NCBI GenBank assembly: GCA_934130705.1
Contig: CAKOYL010000002.1
Span: 1-48,752 of the forward strand
Length of the DNA: 48,752 nucleotides
Origin: an uncultured Clostridia bacterium
Lineage (GTDB): Bacteria > Bacillota_A > Clostridia > TANB77 > CAG-508
Direction of reading: 5' to 3'
Shown here: piece by piece, positions 35,010 through 43,344 of the stretch
Layout of the letters: every line of letters starts with the position of its first letter
Numbering within the stretch: position 1 is the first letter of the stretch
Notes under the pieces: model-generated
What the model saw: only the letters and a program-made list of their open reading frames with translations
Told to the model about the DNA's origin: nothing
The model's database searches: none
Translations under genes and position numbers: made by a program

Positions 35010-35573
35010 TTAATTTTTATTTTCTTGCCATTCTTCTTTTAATATTGAATATATATATCTATCTATTTTTTCTCCTTTGTCATTGATAAGTCTATTTCTC
35101 AAAATTCCTTCTCTTGTCATTCCTATTTTAGTTAAAATACTATGCAATATTTCTATATCTTCTTGAATTGTAGCATAATACTTCATTACAACTGTTTCAT
35201 ACTCAGTCTTTGTAAAAATATATTCTATTACTTTACTAAGTACTTCTTCTGGTGTTCCATCTCTTCTCCATTTTTTTAAGAAATAAAAGGCAACTTCACA
35301 TTTTTTATTTTTTAATGACATCGCTTGTAGTTTTATATAGCCTACTATTTCATGCTTTTCTTTTTCCTCTATAATCCAAAAAGTTATTCCATCTTCAGTT
35401 TCTTCTATTACTGCATTAATCAGTTTTTTTGTTTCTATTATATTTCTATATGTTGTATGTTCTTTGTATTGAGCCATTTTTTCTTTGTCTGTTCCCCATT
35501 TTTCGTATATTTCTTCTGCATCTTCTATTTTTGGAATTCTTATTTCATATCTTTCAGTTTCTATTTCTTTCAC
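35010..35573 (-). CDS. GNAT-family N-acetyltransferase (RimJ/RimL-like)
   Basis: 187 residues. TERYEIRIPKIEDAEEIYEKW at the start and the order IVGYIKLQAM, CEVAFYFLKKWRRDGTPEEVLSKVIEYIF, IGMTREGILRNRL match RimJ/RimL-type acetyltransferases that act on N-terminal amino groups or small amines. The acetyl-CoA loop is W-R-R-D-G-T in place of the usual R-G-x-G-x-G/A, so binding may differ. GTG start (35571-35573) with AGGAGG 7 bases upstream, better than the TTG two codons earlier. Substrate not predictable. It diverges from the peroxiredoxin. Confidence 0.8.
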   Translation of the reverse strand: MKEIETERYEIRIPKIEDAEEIYEKWGTDKEKMAQYKEHTTYRNIIETKKLINAVIEETEDGITFWIIEEKEKHEIVGYIKLQAMSLKNKKCEVAFYFLKKWRRDGTPEEVLSKVIEYIFTKTEYETVVMKYYATIQEDIEILHSILTKIGMTREGILRNRLINDKGEKIDRYIYSILKEEWQENKN

Positions 35574-35678
35574 TTTCAATCCTCCTTTTTTATGGTTAAT
35601 TATTATATATTATTTTTTCTTTGTGAATAATTATTTTTTACTAAACGTCATTTTTCTTTTACAAAATGTTTAATTATC

Positions 35679-35706
35679 TTTATAAAATTGTTTTTATAAA
35701 ATTGTT
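35679..35706 (+). repeat. Tandem 14-bp direct repeat at the peroxiredoxin promoter
   Basis: TTTATAAAATTGTT occurs twice in perfect tandem (35679-35692 and 35693-35706). The second copy supplies the start of a -35 box (TTGTTA, 35702-35707) followed by a 17-base spacer and TATCAT (35725-35730). It may be a regulatory site or slippage. Confidence 0.55.
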
Positions 35707-35769
35707 AATAACCATTCACATTTGTATCATTTTCTTAATATTATATCAAAAAACGAAAGGAGATTTTTT

Positions 35770-36471
35770 ATGGATTATGAATTAATGATGAACGGCAATG
35801 TTAAAATCGGTCAAAAAGCTCCAGAATTTGATGCTATTACTAGTTTTGGGCCAAAATCTTTAAATGATTATAAAGGTAAGTGGCTTGTTTTGTTTTCTCA
35901 TCCTGGAGATTTTACGCCAGTATGCACAACAGAGATGATTGCTTTTGCTAGAGCTTATACATACTTTCAAAAATTGAATACTGAACTTTTAGGGCTAAGC
36001 ATTGATAGTAATCCTTCTCACTTAGCTTGGATTTATGATATATACTGTAGAACTGGTATTGAATTACCATTTCCTATAATAGCAGACAGAAGTGGTCAAA
36101 TTGCAAGAAAATATGGAATGATTTCAAATGATGTAAGTTCAACTGAAACTGTTAGAACTGTTTTTATTATTGATGACAAACAAATTGTTAGAACTATTTT
36201 AATTTACCCTTTAAATGTTGGAAGATTTATTCCTGAAATTTTAAGAACTGTTCAAGCTTTGCAAATGGCTGATTGTAGTGGTGGTTCTACTGCTGCAAAT
36301 TGGATGCCTGGGCAACCAGTTATTGTTCCTTCTCCTAAAACTTTTAAAGAATTACAGGAAAGACAAAATTATATTAATGAAAATCAAAATGGAATTAATT
36401 GGTATTTGAGTTTCAAAGAACCTCCAGCAATTTGTGAGAATTCTTCTAATGATGATACGAAAAATTGTTGA
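35770..36471 (+). CDS. Peroxiredoxin, AhpC/Prx6-like
   Basis: 233 residues. It reduces peroxides. The peroxidatic Cys is in HPGDFTPVCTTE near 47; RSGQIARKYGMI and the C-terminal region (ADCSGGSTAANWMPGQPVIVPSPKTF) match the Prx6/archaeal TSA-like branch with its long C-terminal domain. Further cysteines near the end (AICENSS, KNC) may resolve the sulfenic acid. ATG 35770 has AAAGGAG 7 bases upstream, better than 35722. A promoter with a 14-bp tandem repeat precedes it. Convergent with the glycolipid operon; shared terminator. Confidence 0.93.
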   Translation: MDYELMMNGNVKIGQKAPEFDAITSFGPKSLNDYKGKWLVLFSHPGDFTPVCTTEMIAFARAYTYFQKLNTELLGLSIDSNPSHLAWIYDIYCRTGIELPFPIIADRSGQIARKYGMISNDVSSTETVRTVFIIDDKQIVRTILIYPLNVGRFIPEILRTVQALQMADCSGGSTAANWMPGQPVIVPSPKTFKELQERQNYINENQNGINWYLSFKEPPAICENSSNDDTKNC

Positions 36472-36498
36472 TTTTGTTTTTAAAATGTAATTAATAAA

Positions 36499-36535
36499 AG
36501 AAAATGAGAAAGTCTACTCCACTTCCTCATTTTCT
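36499..36535. terminator. Shared terminator of the peroxiredoxin and the glycolipid operon
   Basis: Fifteen-pair stem with one mismatch (AGAAAATGAG-AAAGT with ACTT-CCTCATTTTCT). The stop codon of the minus-strand gene (36514-36516) lies in the loop, so the hairpin includes its last codons. Confidence 0.75.
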
Positions 36536-37572
36536 TTATTTTGTTCTTCAATTTGTATATTTTTTTCTTCTTTTTTGGATTTTAAAGTGCTAACAATAAC
36601 TACTATACCACTAAGCAATACATAAAAATAGAAATTTATACCCCTAGTTAAAATCATAGAACTACTAATTACACTAGCTGGAAATACTGTTTTAAATATT
36701 GACATAAATCCGCCTTCACTTACCCCAACTGCTCCAGGTGACGGTATACCTGATACTGTTGCAAATAGTACAGATTGTAATGTTATTATTTGGAATATAT
36801 TAAATCCTTTTAAGTTAAACGCACAATATACCCAATATGGAATACTGTAATAAATTATAAATTGTATTGCAGTCGTTAATATTGTTTTTATTATTACACT
36901 TGGATTTCCTTTGATATATTTAGAACTTCCATGATATTGTTCTAACTCTTTTTCTAATTTTTCTTGTACTTTATCTATCTTTTTGAATTTTAAAAATTTT
37001 AATATTTTTATTGCAATTTTTATTAATCCATTTGATAATTTTTCTGAAAATATTCCTACTAAAAGTAATGCTAAAGCCATTAAATTTAAAGTTACACCAA
37101 TTACGAAGAACCACGCTAATCCAGAACTTAAATATTGATGATTTATTATTACACTTACAAATGCAAATGAAATTGTAATTACTTGCATACTAAATAAATT
37201 CATTAATAATGCTAAGGTTGAATTTGCGATTTTTATATTGTCTTTATGCATATAATATATTTGCATTGGCTGTCCCCCACTTGCCGCAGGTGTTATTGAA
37301 CTAAAGAAAAATCCTATTAATGCATATTTAAAATTACTCAAAAAATTACTTTTTTCATTTAATGCTTTTAAAGTTCTTCCTAAGTTAATCGCTTCTAATA
37401 CTAAATAGCCAAGCATACACAATAACCCAATTAATATAAATTCTTTTTTTACACTCTTTAATATATTAAACATTTCATATATATTTTGGTCTCTTAGAAC
37501 AAAATAAAATGTCAATATAATTAATAAAATAAACAGTATAAAATTTCTTATCATTTTTTTATTTTTACTCAT
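36514..37572 (-). CDS. Integral membrane protein of the MprF-flippase / UPF0104 type
   Basis: 352 residues with about eight membrane helices (12-30, 43-62, 85-105, 125-148, 155-180, 235-255, 265-295, 320-345). The pattern SSITPAASGGQPMQIYYM near 95 and SGIPSPGAVGVSEGGFMSIF near 280 is the mark of the lysylphosphatidylglycerol synthetase/flippase domain (PF03706), the YbhN-like group. The catalytic LPG-synthase half is absent. Such domains move lipids across the membrane. It is the last gene of the GT8-GT8/PlsC-PlsC operon, after a 43-base gap, so the likely cargo is the glycolipid built by those enzymes. GGGAG lies 7 bases before the chosen ATG. Confidence 0.85.
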   Translation of the reverse strand: MSKNKKMIRNFILFILLIILTFYFVLRDQNIYEMFNILKSVKKEFILIGLLCMLGYLVLEAINLGRTLKALNEKSNFLSNFKYALIGFFFSSITPAASGGQPMQIYYMHKDNIKIANSTLALLMNLFSMQVITISFAFVSVIINHQYLSSGLAWFFVIGVTLNLMALALLLVGIFSEKLSNGLIKIAIKILKFLKFKKIDKVQEKLEKELEQYHGSSKYIKGNPSVIIKTILTTAIQFIIYYSIPYWVYCAFNLKGFNIFQIITLQSVLFATVSGIPSPGAVGVSEGGFMSIFKTVFPASVISSSMILTRGINFYFYVLLSGIVVIVSTLKSKKEEKNIQIEEQNKENEEVE

Positions 37573-37615
37573 TGCTTTTCTCCCACTTTTGTATGATAAC
37601 ATATATTTGTGACTT

Positions 37616-38389
37616 TTAAATGACTTTTTTTATATATTTTATATGTTCTATATTACTATTTTCGCTTCTTTCTTCCATACAGTTATAGATTTTATTTCTT
37701 AATTCTTTCTGTTGCTCTTTTAGTGTTAGTTCTTTGTTTGGAAAGAATGGTCCATCTATATAAGATACAATTTTTATTTTTTTGTTATTTTTTCCATAAC
37801 TTTGATATGTATTTGTAATACAAAATGTCGGCTTTTCTAGTTGAATTGGATATTTAAAAGATACATCTTTAAATGGTCTAATTTTTGTATAATATGGCCA
37901 TATATGTGCTTCTGGGTAAATTGTTATTGCATAACCTTTATTTATTTTTTGCTTTATTGCATTAAGAAAATTTTTCATTGCACTTTTATTGCTTGGAATT
38001 GGCATTGCTCCTAACATTTCTACTAGTGTACCTGTTCCTTTAAGAGATATATTTACTGGATTTACAATGAGAAAATTTCTTTTGGGGTACATTGGTATAC
38101 TTGGTATAAATGTATCTGCAAATGGTTGAGTATGGTTTCCGTATATAAAGTATCCTTCATTTCTATATGGTTTTATTTTTTCTTTCCCTATATATTTTAT
38201 TCTAAATTTTATTTTTGCATACAAAATTTTTATTGGAACACTTAGAATGTTTTGTAAAACAAAAGAGCATAAATTCCATAATGGATTTTTATGCACATAT
38301 TTGTAATTTTCATCAATTATTCTAGGTTCTATTGATGATTTTGAAAATTCATCATTTAATTCATCTTCATAATATATTATTTTATTCAT
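37616..38389 (-). CDS. PlsC-like 1-acylglycerol-3-phosphate-type acyltransferase
   Basis: 257 residues. Block I reads GNHTQPFADTF near 88, where His and Asp are five residues apart instead of the usual four, and block III reads YPEAHIWPYYTKIRPFK near 160, in line with PlsC folds. The N-terminal helix (NLCSFVLQNILSVPIKILYAKI) can sit on the membrane. It is expected to add acyl chains to a glycerol or sugar. ATG overlaps the end of the previous gene by 8 bases and AAGGA lies 8 bases before it, so translation is coupled. The altered H-D spacing means activity should be verified; the second PlsC domain in the neighbour has normal spacing. Confidence 0.8.
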   Translation of the reverse strand: MNKIIYYEDELNDEFSKSSIEPRIIDENYKYVHKNPLWNLCSFVLQNILSVPIKILYAKIKFRIKYIGKEKIKPYRNEGYFIYGNHTQPFADTFIPSIPMYPKRNFLIVNPVNISLKGTGTLVEMLGAMPIPSNKSAMKNFLNAIKQKINKGYAITIYPEAHIWPYYTKIRPFKDVSFKYPIQLEKPTFCITNTYQSYGKNNKKIKIVSYIDGPFFPNKELTLKEQQKELRNKIYNCMEERSENSNIEHIKYIKKVI

Positions 38390-40244
38390 TTACTGTTTCC
38401 TTGTCTTCTTTAATTGTTGTATATTCAAGTGGTATTTTATAAAAGTCTTCATATATTTCTTTCCAAACTTTTGCATTTTCTTCTCTCATTTTTTCTGTAT
38501 TTTCTTTTATTGATAAATTCTCATTTGGATAAATTGGTTTTGCAATATTAACTGTGTATTCTTGTACTGGTTCACCATCATCTCCGATAATTTCACTGTC
38601 TTCCATTGTTATAAATATTGGAATAACTGGTACATTGTTTTTGGCTGCCAATTTATATGCCCCTATTTTTAGTGGCTTTGGTTTTCTATAATTCCACCAC
38701 ATGCTTTGCTCTGGATATATTAATATGAATTCTCCTCTTTGTAAAATAGTATCTACTGCTTTCATAAATTCTATCATTGTACTTGTATTTGCACTTAATG
38801 GTAATGTATCACAATTTCTAAAGAAAAATCCTGGAAGACCTGGAAAATTAGTATAATTTCCTTCTCTTATTATTCTGTATAATTTCTTATTTTTAAATTT
38901 TTTATTACTTCTAAATGCTAATTCTACTGCATAAGAATCATTTGGATTAAAATGGTTACATGTTAACATTGCTCCTGTATTTATTTCTTCAAGATTTTCA
39001 AGGCCTTTTATGTCTTTTATGATTAATTTCTTTTCTTTTACTAATTCTTTTATTTGGGTTCTGGCAACTTGATTTGCTAACATATTTTTTATTTTGCTTA
39101 ATCCTTTTTCCCTTAAATAGTCAACTTTATCTGGTGTTAATGGGATTGTTGGTGGGTCTTGTTCTACATCTAAATCAAAAATTCCGTTTCTTTCTAAATC
39201 TCTAATTTTTTCATATGTCTCTTCTCTACTTTGAGATTCTATTACTTTATTTTTTTTCAAATTTCCTAGACTATATTTTCTATGTTCTCTATGTTTCTTT
39301 TCTTGATTACATTTTCTGAACATTCTGTCATCCCCTACACAATCAGCTTCTTTCATGCAAAGAGCTTTTAAATTTTTGAATTGTTCCATATCTCTAAAAC
39401 GTTCTTCTTCTGTGTAAGAATTTTTTATTTCTTTTATTTCTTTTATAAATTCGGTTTTTTCAGCATATTTCCAAAAATACTCTTGATATAAAATGTTATC
39501 AAAATGCCATGGCTTGTATGCTAAATTATAGTGAATCAATTTAAGTTTTTTATCTTCTACTCCTTCGACTTTTATAGGCATTCTGTCCCATACTCTATCT
39601 ACTAATACAGTTCTTCCTTTACAAAGTCTATTTAAATAATCTTGGTCTTGTGCTACACTAAATTTTACTGTTTCTAATAGATATAAGAATTTACCTTGGA
39701 AATCTATTTTTCTGAATTCGTCTAAATTCATTAATAAAATTCCTGCATTAAAGTAATTTTTATAACTTGCAACACCTACAACTTTTTCTACATATTCTGC
39801 AAATTCTGGTATTGTTTGTACACTGTCGTCTGGAACAGCAGCGACTAGATTTCCTTTTATATTTGTATTATATAATTCTGCTATATCTCCTAATACAACT
39901 ATATCACTATCAAGATATAAAACTTTATCATATTGTGGGTATAAATCTGGTATAAATAATCTAAAATATGTTGTTTTTGTATAATAATCACGTGTATATA
40001 ATTTATCTTTTACTTTTTCAATATAATAATTCAAATCGACAAATTCTATATTTACATTTTCCTTTTTATATTTATTTATTTTTTTCTTGTTTTCCTCATT
40101 AATATTTGTATACAATATTTTTATTGAGTAGTAATAATTTTTTGATGAGTTTTCTATTAATGATTGAAGTGCTACTGCTAAGAATGGTACATAACCATCA
40201 TCTGCTGCAAAAAATATTGGTATTACCTCTAAATTGTTTTCCAT
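38382..40244 (-). CDS. Fusion of GT8 glycosyltransferase and PlsC-like acyltransferase
   Basis: 620 residues. Residues 5-270 are a family 8 glycosyltransferase: IPIFFAADDGYVPFLAVAL, the metal-binding D-x-D in KVLYLDSDIVVLGDI near 103, YFNAGILLMNL near 163 and LIHYNLAYKPWHF near 245. A 110-residue Lys/Glu-rich linker (EKKHREHRKY) follows with several Cys. Residues 380-590 are a PlsC-like acyltransferase: TCNHFNPNDSY near 431 (normal H-x4-D) and YPEQSMWWNYRKPKPLK near 513, then VPVIPIFITM. One polypeptide thus could put a sugar and an acyl group on the same lipid. Begins 1 base after the GT8 gene and overlaps the next PlsC gene by 8. Confidence 0.88.
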   Translation of the reverse strand: MENNLEVIPIFFAADDGYVPFLAVALQSLIENSSKNYYYSIKILYTNINEENKKKINKYKKENVNIEFVDLNYYIEKVKDKLYTRDYYTKTTYFRLFIPDLYPQYDKVLYLDSDIVVLGDIAELYNTNIKGNLVAAVPDDSVQTIPEFAEYVEKVVGVASYKNYFNAGILLMNLDEFRKIDFQGKFLYLLETVKFSVAQDQDYLNRLCKGRTVLVDRVWDRMPIKVEGVEDKKLKLIHYNLAYKPWHFDNILYQEYFWKYAEKTEFIKEIKEIKNSYTEEERFRDMEQFKNLKALCMKEADCVGDDRMFRKCNQEKKHREHRKYSLGNLKKNKVIESQSREETYEKIRDLERNGIFDLDVEQDPPTIPLTPDKVDYLREKGLSKIKNMLANQVARTQIKELVKEKKLIIKDIKGLENLEEINTGAMLTCNHFNPNDSYAVELAFRSNKKFKNKKLYRIIREGNYTNFPGLPGFFFRNCDTLPLSANTSTMIEFMKAVDTILQRGEFILIYPEQSMWWNYRKPKPLKIGAYKLAAKNNVPVIPIFITMEDSEIIGDDGEPVQEYTVNIAKPIYPNENLSIKENTEKMREENAKVWKEIYEDFYKIPLEYTTIKEDKETVNE

Positions 40245-40245
40245 T

Positions 40246-41109
40246 TTATTTTTCCCCTTTCATTACTGCACAACTTCTTCTGTTTTTTTGTTCAATATAT
40301 TGTTCTTTTAATTTTTTGTATTCTTCTAAATCTTTATCAAATGTATAGCATTTTAAATATTTATGTATTTCTTCGATATTCCATTGTTTATAATTTTCTG
40401 TATGTGGGTATGGTAACCACAATAATCTTTTACAGAAATGGCAAATTACTGTATCTTTTTTATTAAAACTTGCTTGTTCATTATATTTTCTTAGTAATAA
40501 TTTTTTCTTAGTTGTATTCCAAAAAATAGCATCTTGGTCAGCAAATAATAATTTTTTTCTTTTTATTAATTCTCTTGCTTTTTCTAATAATTTTGTTTCT
40601 TTTATTTTTTTCATGTTTAAAAGCAACATTCCAGCATTAATATAATCTGGCCTAATCATTTTGCTACCATATTTTTCTTTTACTGCTGCATATTCGTATT
40701 CCTCAATATCTGTATGATATAATGGAGAAATATCATCATTTGCCATCATATCTATGTCTAAATATAATAATTTATCTGGTATATCAGGGACTAAATCTGC
40801 TAACAATCTAAGCAATGTATATGGTGTACAATATGCTGTTTCATTTGCACAGTTTGCAAATTCTCTTTCATATATATTTGTTACATCTATTTTTATTATT
40901 TTATTTTCAGGATTTTTATTTTTGACCACTTGGTCTAAAAATTCTACTTGTTCATCTTCTATGCATGTATATTCTGGTTTTATTCTTGATACATCCATTG
41001 TAAATATATAACATGTAATTGCTTCTTTTGTTTTATTTGTAATTGATATTAGTTCTGATAATGCTCCATCAAATACTTTTTGGTTTCCACATAATAATAT
41101 ATTAATCAT
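40246..41109 (-). CDS. Family 8 glycosyltransferase (lipid sugar transfer)
   Basis: 287 residues. Starts ILLCGNQKVFDGALSELISI; D-x-D region LLYLDIDMMANDDISPLYH near 120; YINAGMLLLNMKKIKE near 155; ADQDAIFWN near 190; HFCKRLLWLPY near 222. This is the retaining GT8 plan (LPS or lipid glucosyl/galactosyl transferases). It is the first gene of the operon; AGGGG precedes the ATG by 6 bases. Its target is probably a lipid acceptor, given the neighbours. Sugar unknown. Confidence 0.85.
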   Translation of the reverse strand: MINILLCGNQKVFDGALSELISITNKTKEAITCYIFTMDVSRIKPEYTCIEDEQVEFLDQVVKNKNPENKIIKIDVTNIYEREFANCANETAYCTPYTLLRLLADLVPDIPDKLLYLDIDMMANDDISPLYHTDIEEYEYAAVKEKYGSKMIRPDYINAGMLLLNMKKIKETKLLEKARELIKRKKLLFADQDAIFWNTTKKKLLLRKYNEQASFNKKDTVICHFCKRLLWLPYPHTENYKQWNIEEIHKYLKCYTFDKDLEEYKKLKEQYIEQKNRRSCAVMKGEK

Positions 41110-41201
41110 TTTCTTCCCCTACTATTTTTTCTTTTATATGATAACAGATATTGAAAAAAATTTCAACATTTAGTCGATTTTTGCTTTGATTTTAAATGAC
41201 A

Positions 41202-41249
41202 AAAGATGTGTAACATTTTAATATATTTCTTAAAATGACACACATCTTT
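41202..41249 (-). terminator. Terminator after the two-component genes
   Basis: Long stem with two small bulges (AAAGATGTGT and CATTTTAA pairing with TTAAAATG and CACACATCTTT), 8 bases past the histidine kinase stop. T run is weak. Confidence 0.55.
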
Positions 41250-41256
41250 ATACTTT

Positions 41257-42390
41257 TTAAATTTTTATTTTTATTATAGTTCCTTTTGGATTATTGTGTT
41301 CTGCTTTTATTGTTCCTTTATGAAGAGCTACTATATTTTGTGCTATAGAAAGTCCTAAACCATTTCCTCCTGTTTGTCTTGATCGAGCTTTATCTTCTCT
41401 ATAAAAACGTTCAAATATGTGTTTAATTCCTTCTTTACTTATTCCAATTCCAGTATCTTGTACTTCAATATTACATTTTCCATCTTTAGCATATGTTTTA
41501 ATTATTATTGTATCTCCTTCGTTTGTGTATTTTAAAGAATTGTCTAATAAAATTACAAATAATTCATTTATTTTATTTTGATTTATATGAATTTTTTTAT
41601 TATATTCAAGTTCTAGTTTTAATTGTTTGTTTTGGATTGTTGCAAGTTCTACATATGGTTTTACTATTTCTTTTATTAATTTGTTTATGTCTGTTGATTG
41701 TTTTTCTATTTTTATTTTTTTGTTGTCAGCTCTTGCTATTTCCATTAATTCTTTTATTAATTTGCTCAACCTTCTTGTTTCTTTTAATGTTAAATTTATA
41801 TCTTCAGATTTTTCTATTATTTTTTTATTTGGTTCTGTTAATAGCAGTTCTTGCTTTGCTTGTATTATTGTAAGTGGCGTTCTTAGTTCGTGGGATGCAT
41901 TTTGTACAAATTCTGTTTGTTTTTCATATGCTATTATCATTGGTTTCATTGCTCTTTTTGATAATATATAACTTGCTATCATTGATATTAACACTAGTAT
42001 AATTGTTCCTAGCATTAGTGTATTTTGCATATTTTCCAATGTTCCTGCTTCTCCATCTACATTTGCCAAAACTTGTATGTATATTGTTTCATCATTTTTG
42101 GTTGTTTCAAAATTTATTACTCTATAATTATATTGACCATCTATTTGTAAATTATATATTTTCTCTAAATTTGATGAATTAAATTTTATTTCATTTTTAT
42201 AATTATTTAAGCTTCCCAATTCTTCCTCGTTCTGAATTTCTCCATTTTGATTTCTTTCTATCATAATAAGTCTTGGGCTAATATCCTTATTTTCTCCATC
42301 GTTTTTGTTGTTTCTTTTTGGGGGCTTTTTACTTTCCTGGCTTTGAAGTTCTTCTTGTTTTTCAGGTATTTCTCCGTTGTGGTGGTTCAT
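41257..42390 (-). CDS. Sensor histidine kinase, catalytic part (gene split by frameshift)
   Basis: 377 residues in this frame. Extracellular loop (1-120, Glu/Asn-rich), membrane helix (TLMLGTIILVLISMIASYIL, about 125-145), a short HAMP-like stretch, then HisKA with the phospho-accepting His in NASHELRTPLTIIQAK near 170. HATPase_c has N-box LLDNSLKYTNEGD near 285, G1 DTGIGIS near 318, F-box IFERFYRED and G2 TGGNGLGLSIAQN near 345. The start ATG is just a codon inside GATGAACC and has no ribosome site. The real N-terminus is the frame at 42362-42568, so a frameshift of one base splits the gene. Downstream of the response regulator. If the shift is real, sensing may be lost; a base error is possible. 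Confidence 0.85.
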   Translation of the reverse strand: MNHHNGEIPEKQEELQSQESKKPPKRNNKNDGENKDISPRLIMIERNQNGEIQNEEELGSLNNYKNEIKFNSSNLEKIYNLQIDGQYNYRVINFETTKNDETIYIQVLANVDGEAGTLENMQNTLMLGTIILVLISMIASYILSKRAMKPMIIAYEKQTEFVQNASHELRTPLTIIQAKQELLLTEPNKKIIEKSEDINLTLKETRRLSKLIKELMEIARADNKKIKIEKQSTDINKLIKEIVKPYVELATIQNKQLKLELEYNKKIHINQNKINELFVILLDNSLKYTNEGDTIIIKTYAKDGKCNIEVQDTGIGISKEGIKHIFERFYREDKARSRQTGGNGLGLSIAQNIVALHKGTIKAEHNNPKGTIIKIKI

Positions 42391-42568
42391 CTATAATTCT
42401 ATACATATGTAAAGAATTTTCTAATTGTTTATCGATATCTTTATATAGTGAATTAATCACTTGGTTGTAAATAATAAAGTCAAATACTAGTAATATTGTT
42501 GTAAATATTATAAAATTTATAAATATATTCTTTATTAATTGTTTTGTTATCTCTTTTTTCTCGTTCAT
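42362..42568 (-). pseudogene. N-terminal fragment of the split histidine kinase
   Basis: 68 residues with ATAGGAG before its ATG. MNEKKEITKQLIKNIF is a cytoplasmic tail, IFTTILLVFDFIIYNQVI the first membrane helix, and SLYKDIDKQLENSLHMYRIIDEPPQ the start of the sensor loop. It then leaves frame (QRRNT, stop) while the +1 frame goes on as NGEIPEKQEELQ in the kinase body. The overlap is 29 bases. The joined gene would be about 440 residues. Confidence 0.8.
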
Positions 42569-42577
42569 ACTTTTCTC

Positions 42578-43249
42578 CTATTTTTCACTTAATATATAGC
42601 CTACACCTCTTACTGTTTTTAAGTATTTATCATAACCATATTCTTTTAATATTTTCCTTAATCCACTTGCATATACTTCAACAACATTTGTTGTTGTATC
42701 AGAATTAAATCCCCATATTTTGTCAAATATTTGCTCTTTTGTTATTATTGTATCTTTGAATCCAATTAAATATTCTAACATATCAAATTGTTTTCCTTGT
42801 ACTAAAATTTCTTGATTTTCAATAGTTACAGTTCGAGTTTCTAAGTTCATTTTTAAATTCTTAAATTGTAATATGTGGGATGTGTAACTTTTCTTGGTTC
42901 TTCTGATTATTGCATCTATTCTGGCTAATAGCTCTTTGCTTTCGAATGGTTTTACTAGGTAATCATCTGCTCCATATTCAAATCCTTTTAATTTATCATC
43001 TAAACCATCTTTTGCCGTTAGTATCAACACAGGGGTATCTATTTGCTCTTGCCTGATTTTTTTTAGTACATCATACCCTGACATCTCAGGTAACATCAAG
43101 TCTAAAATTATCAAATCATAAATGTTTCTTCTTGCTAATAGATACGCATTTTCTCCCGAATATTCTTGCTCTACTTCATATTGAAAAGATATACATTGTT
43201 TTATTGTATCTGATAAAATTTCATCATCTTCAACTAATAGAATTTTCAT
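42578..43249 (-). CDS. OmpR/PhoB-family response regulator
   Basis: 223 residues, normal length. Receiver with MKILLVEDDEIL (acidic pocket), phosphorylated Asp in YDLIILDLMLPEMSG near 51, LTAKD near 80 and GADDYLVKPF near 100. The DNA-binding winged helix (125-223) has LEYLIGFKDTIITKEQIFDKIWG and VVEVYASGLRKIL ... VRGVGYIL. It lies 9 bases upstream of the histidine kinase, and downstream of the export genes in the same direction, so it probably controls them. AAGGAG 7 bases before the ATG. Confidence 0.93.
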   Translation of the reverse strand: MKILLVEDDEILSDTIKQCISFQYEVEQEYSGENAYLLARRNIYDLIILDLMLPEMSGYDVLKKIRQEQIDTPVLILTAKDGLDDKLKGFEYGADDYLVKPFESKELLARIDAIIRRTKKSYTSHILQFKNLKMNLETRTVTIENQEILVQGKQFDMLEYLIGFKDTIITKEQIFDKIWGFNSDTTTNVVEVYASGLRKILKEYGYDKYLKTVRGVGYILSEK

Positions 43250-43302
43250 ATTTTTCTCCTTTTTTATGTTTTTATTTTATCATATTTCTAGTAATGATAC
43301 AA

Positions 43303-43339
43303 GAAAACAATGCAGTTTTTGTTTAACTACATTGTTTTC
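43303..43339 (-). terminator. Terminator or attenuator before the response regulator
   Basis: Stem GAAAACAATG-AGTT with AACT-CATTGTTTTC (one mismatch), loop of about 7. It lies 5 bases past the stop of the short adaptor gene and 54 bases before the regulator, so it may separate the export genes from the two-component genes. Confidence 0.6.
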
Positions 43340-43344
43340 TGAGT

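Noticed and set aside
35592..35680. PerR-like box before the peroxiredoxin (TAATTATTATATATTA)
   Set aside because: Very AT-rich background makes such matches common; spacing from the promoter does not fit well.
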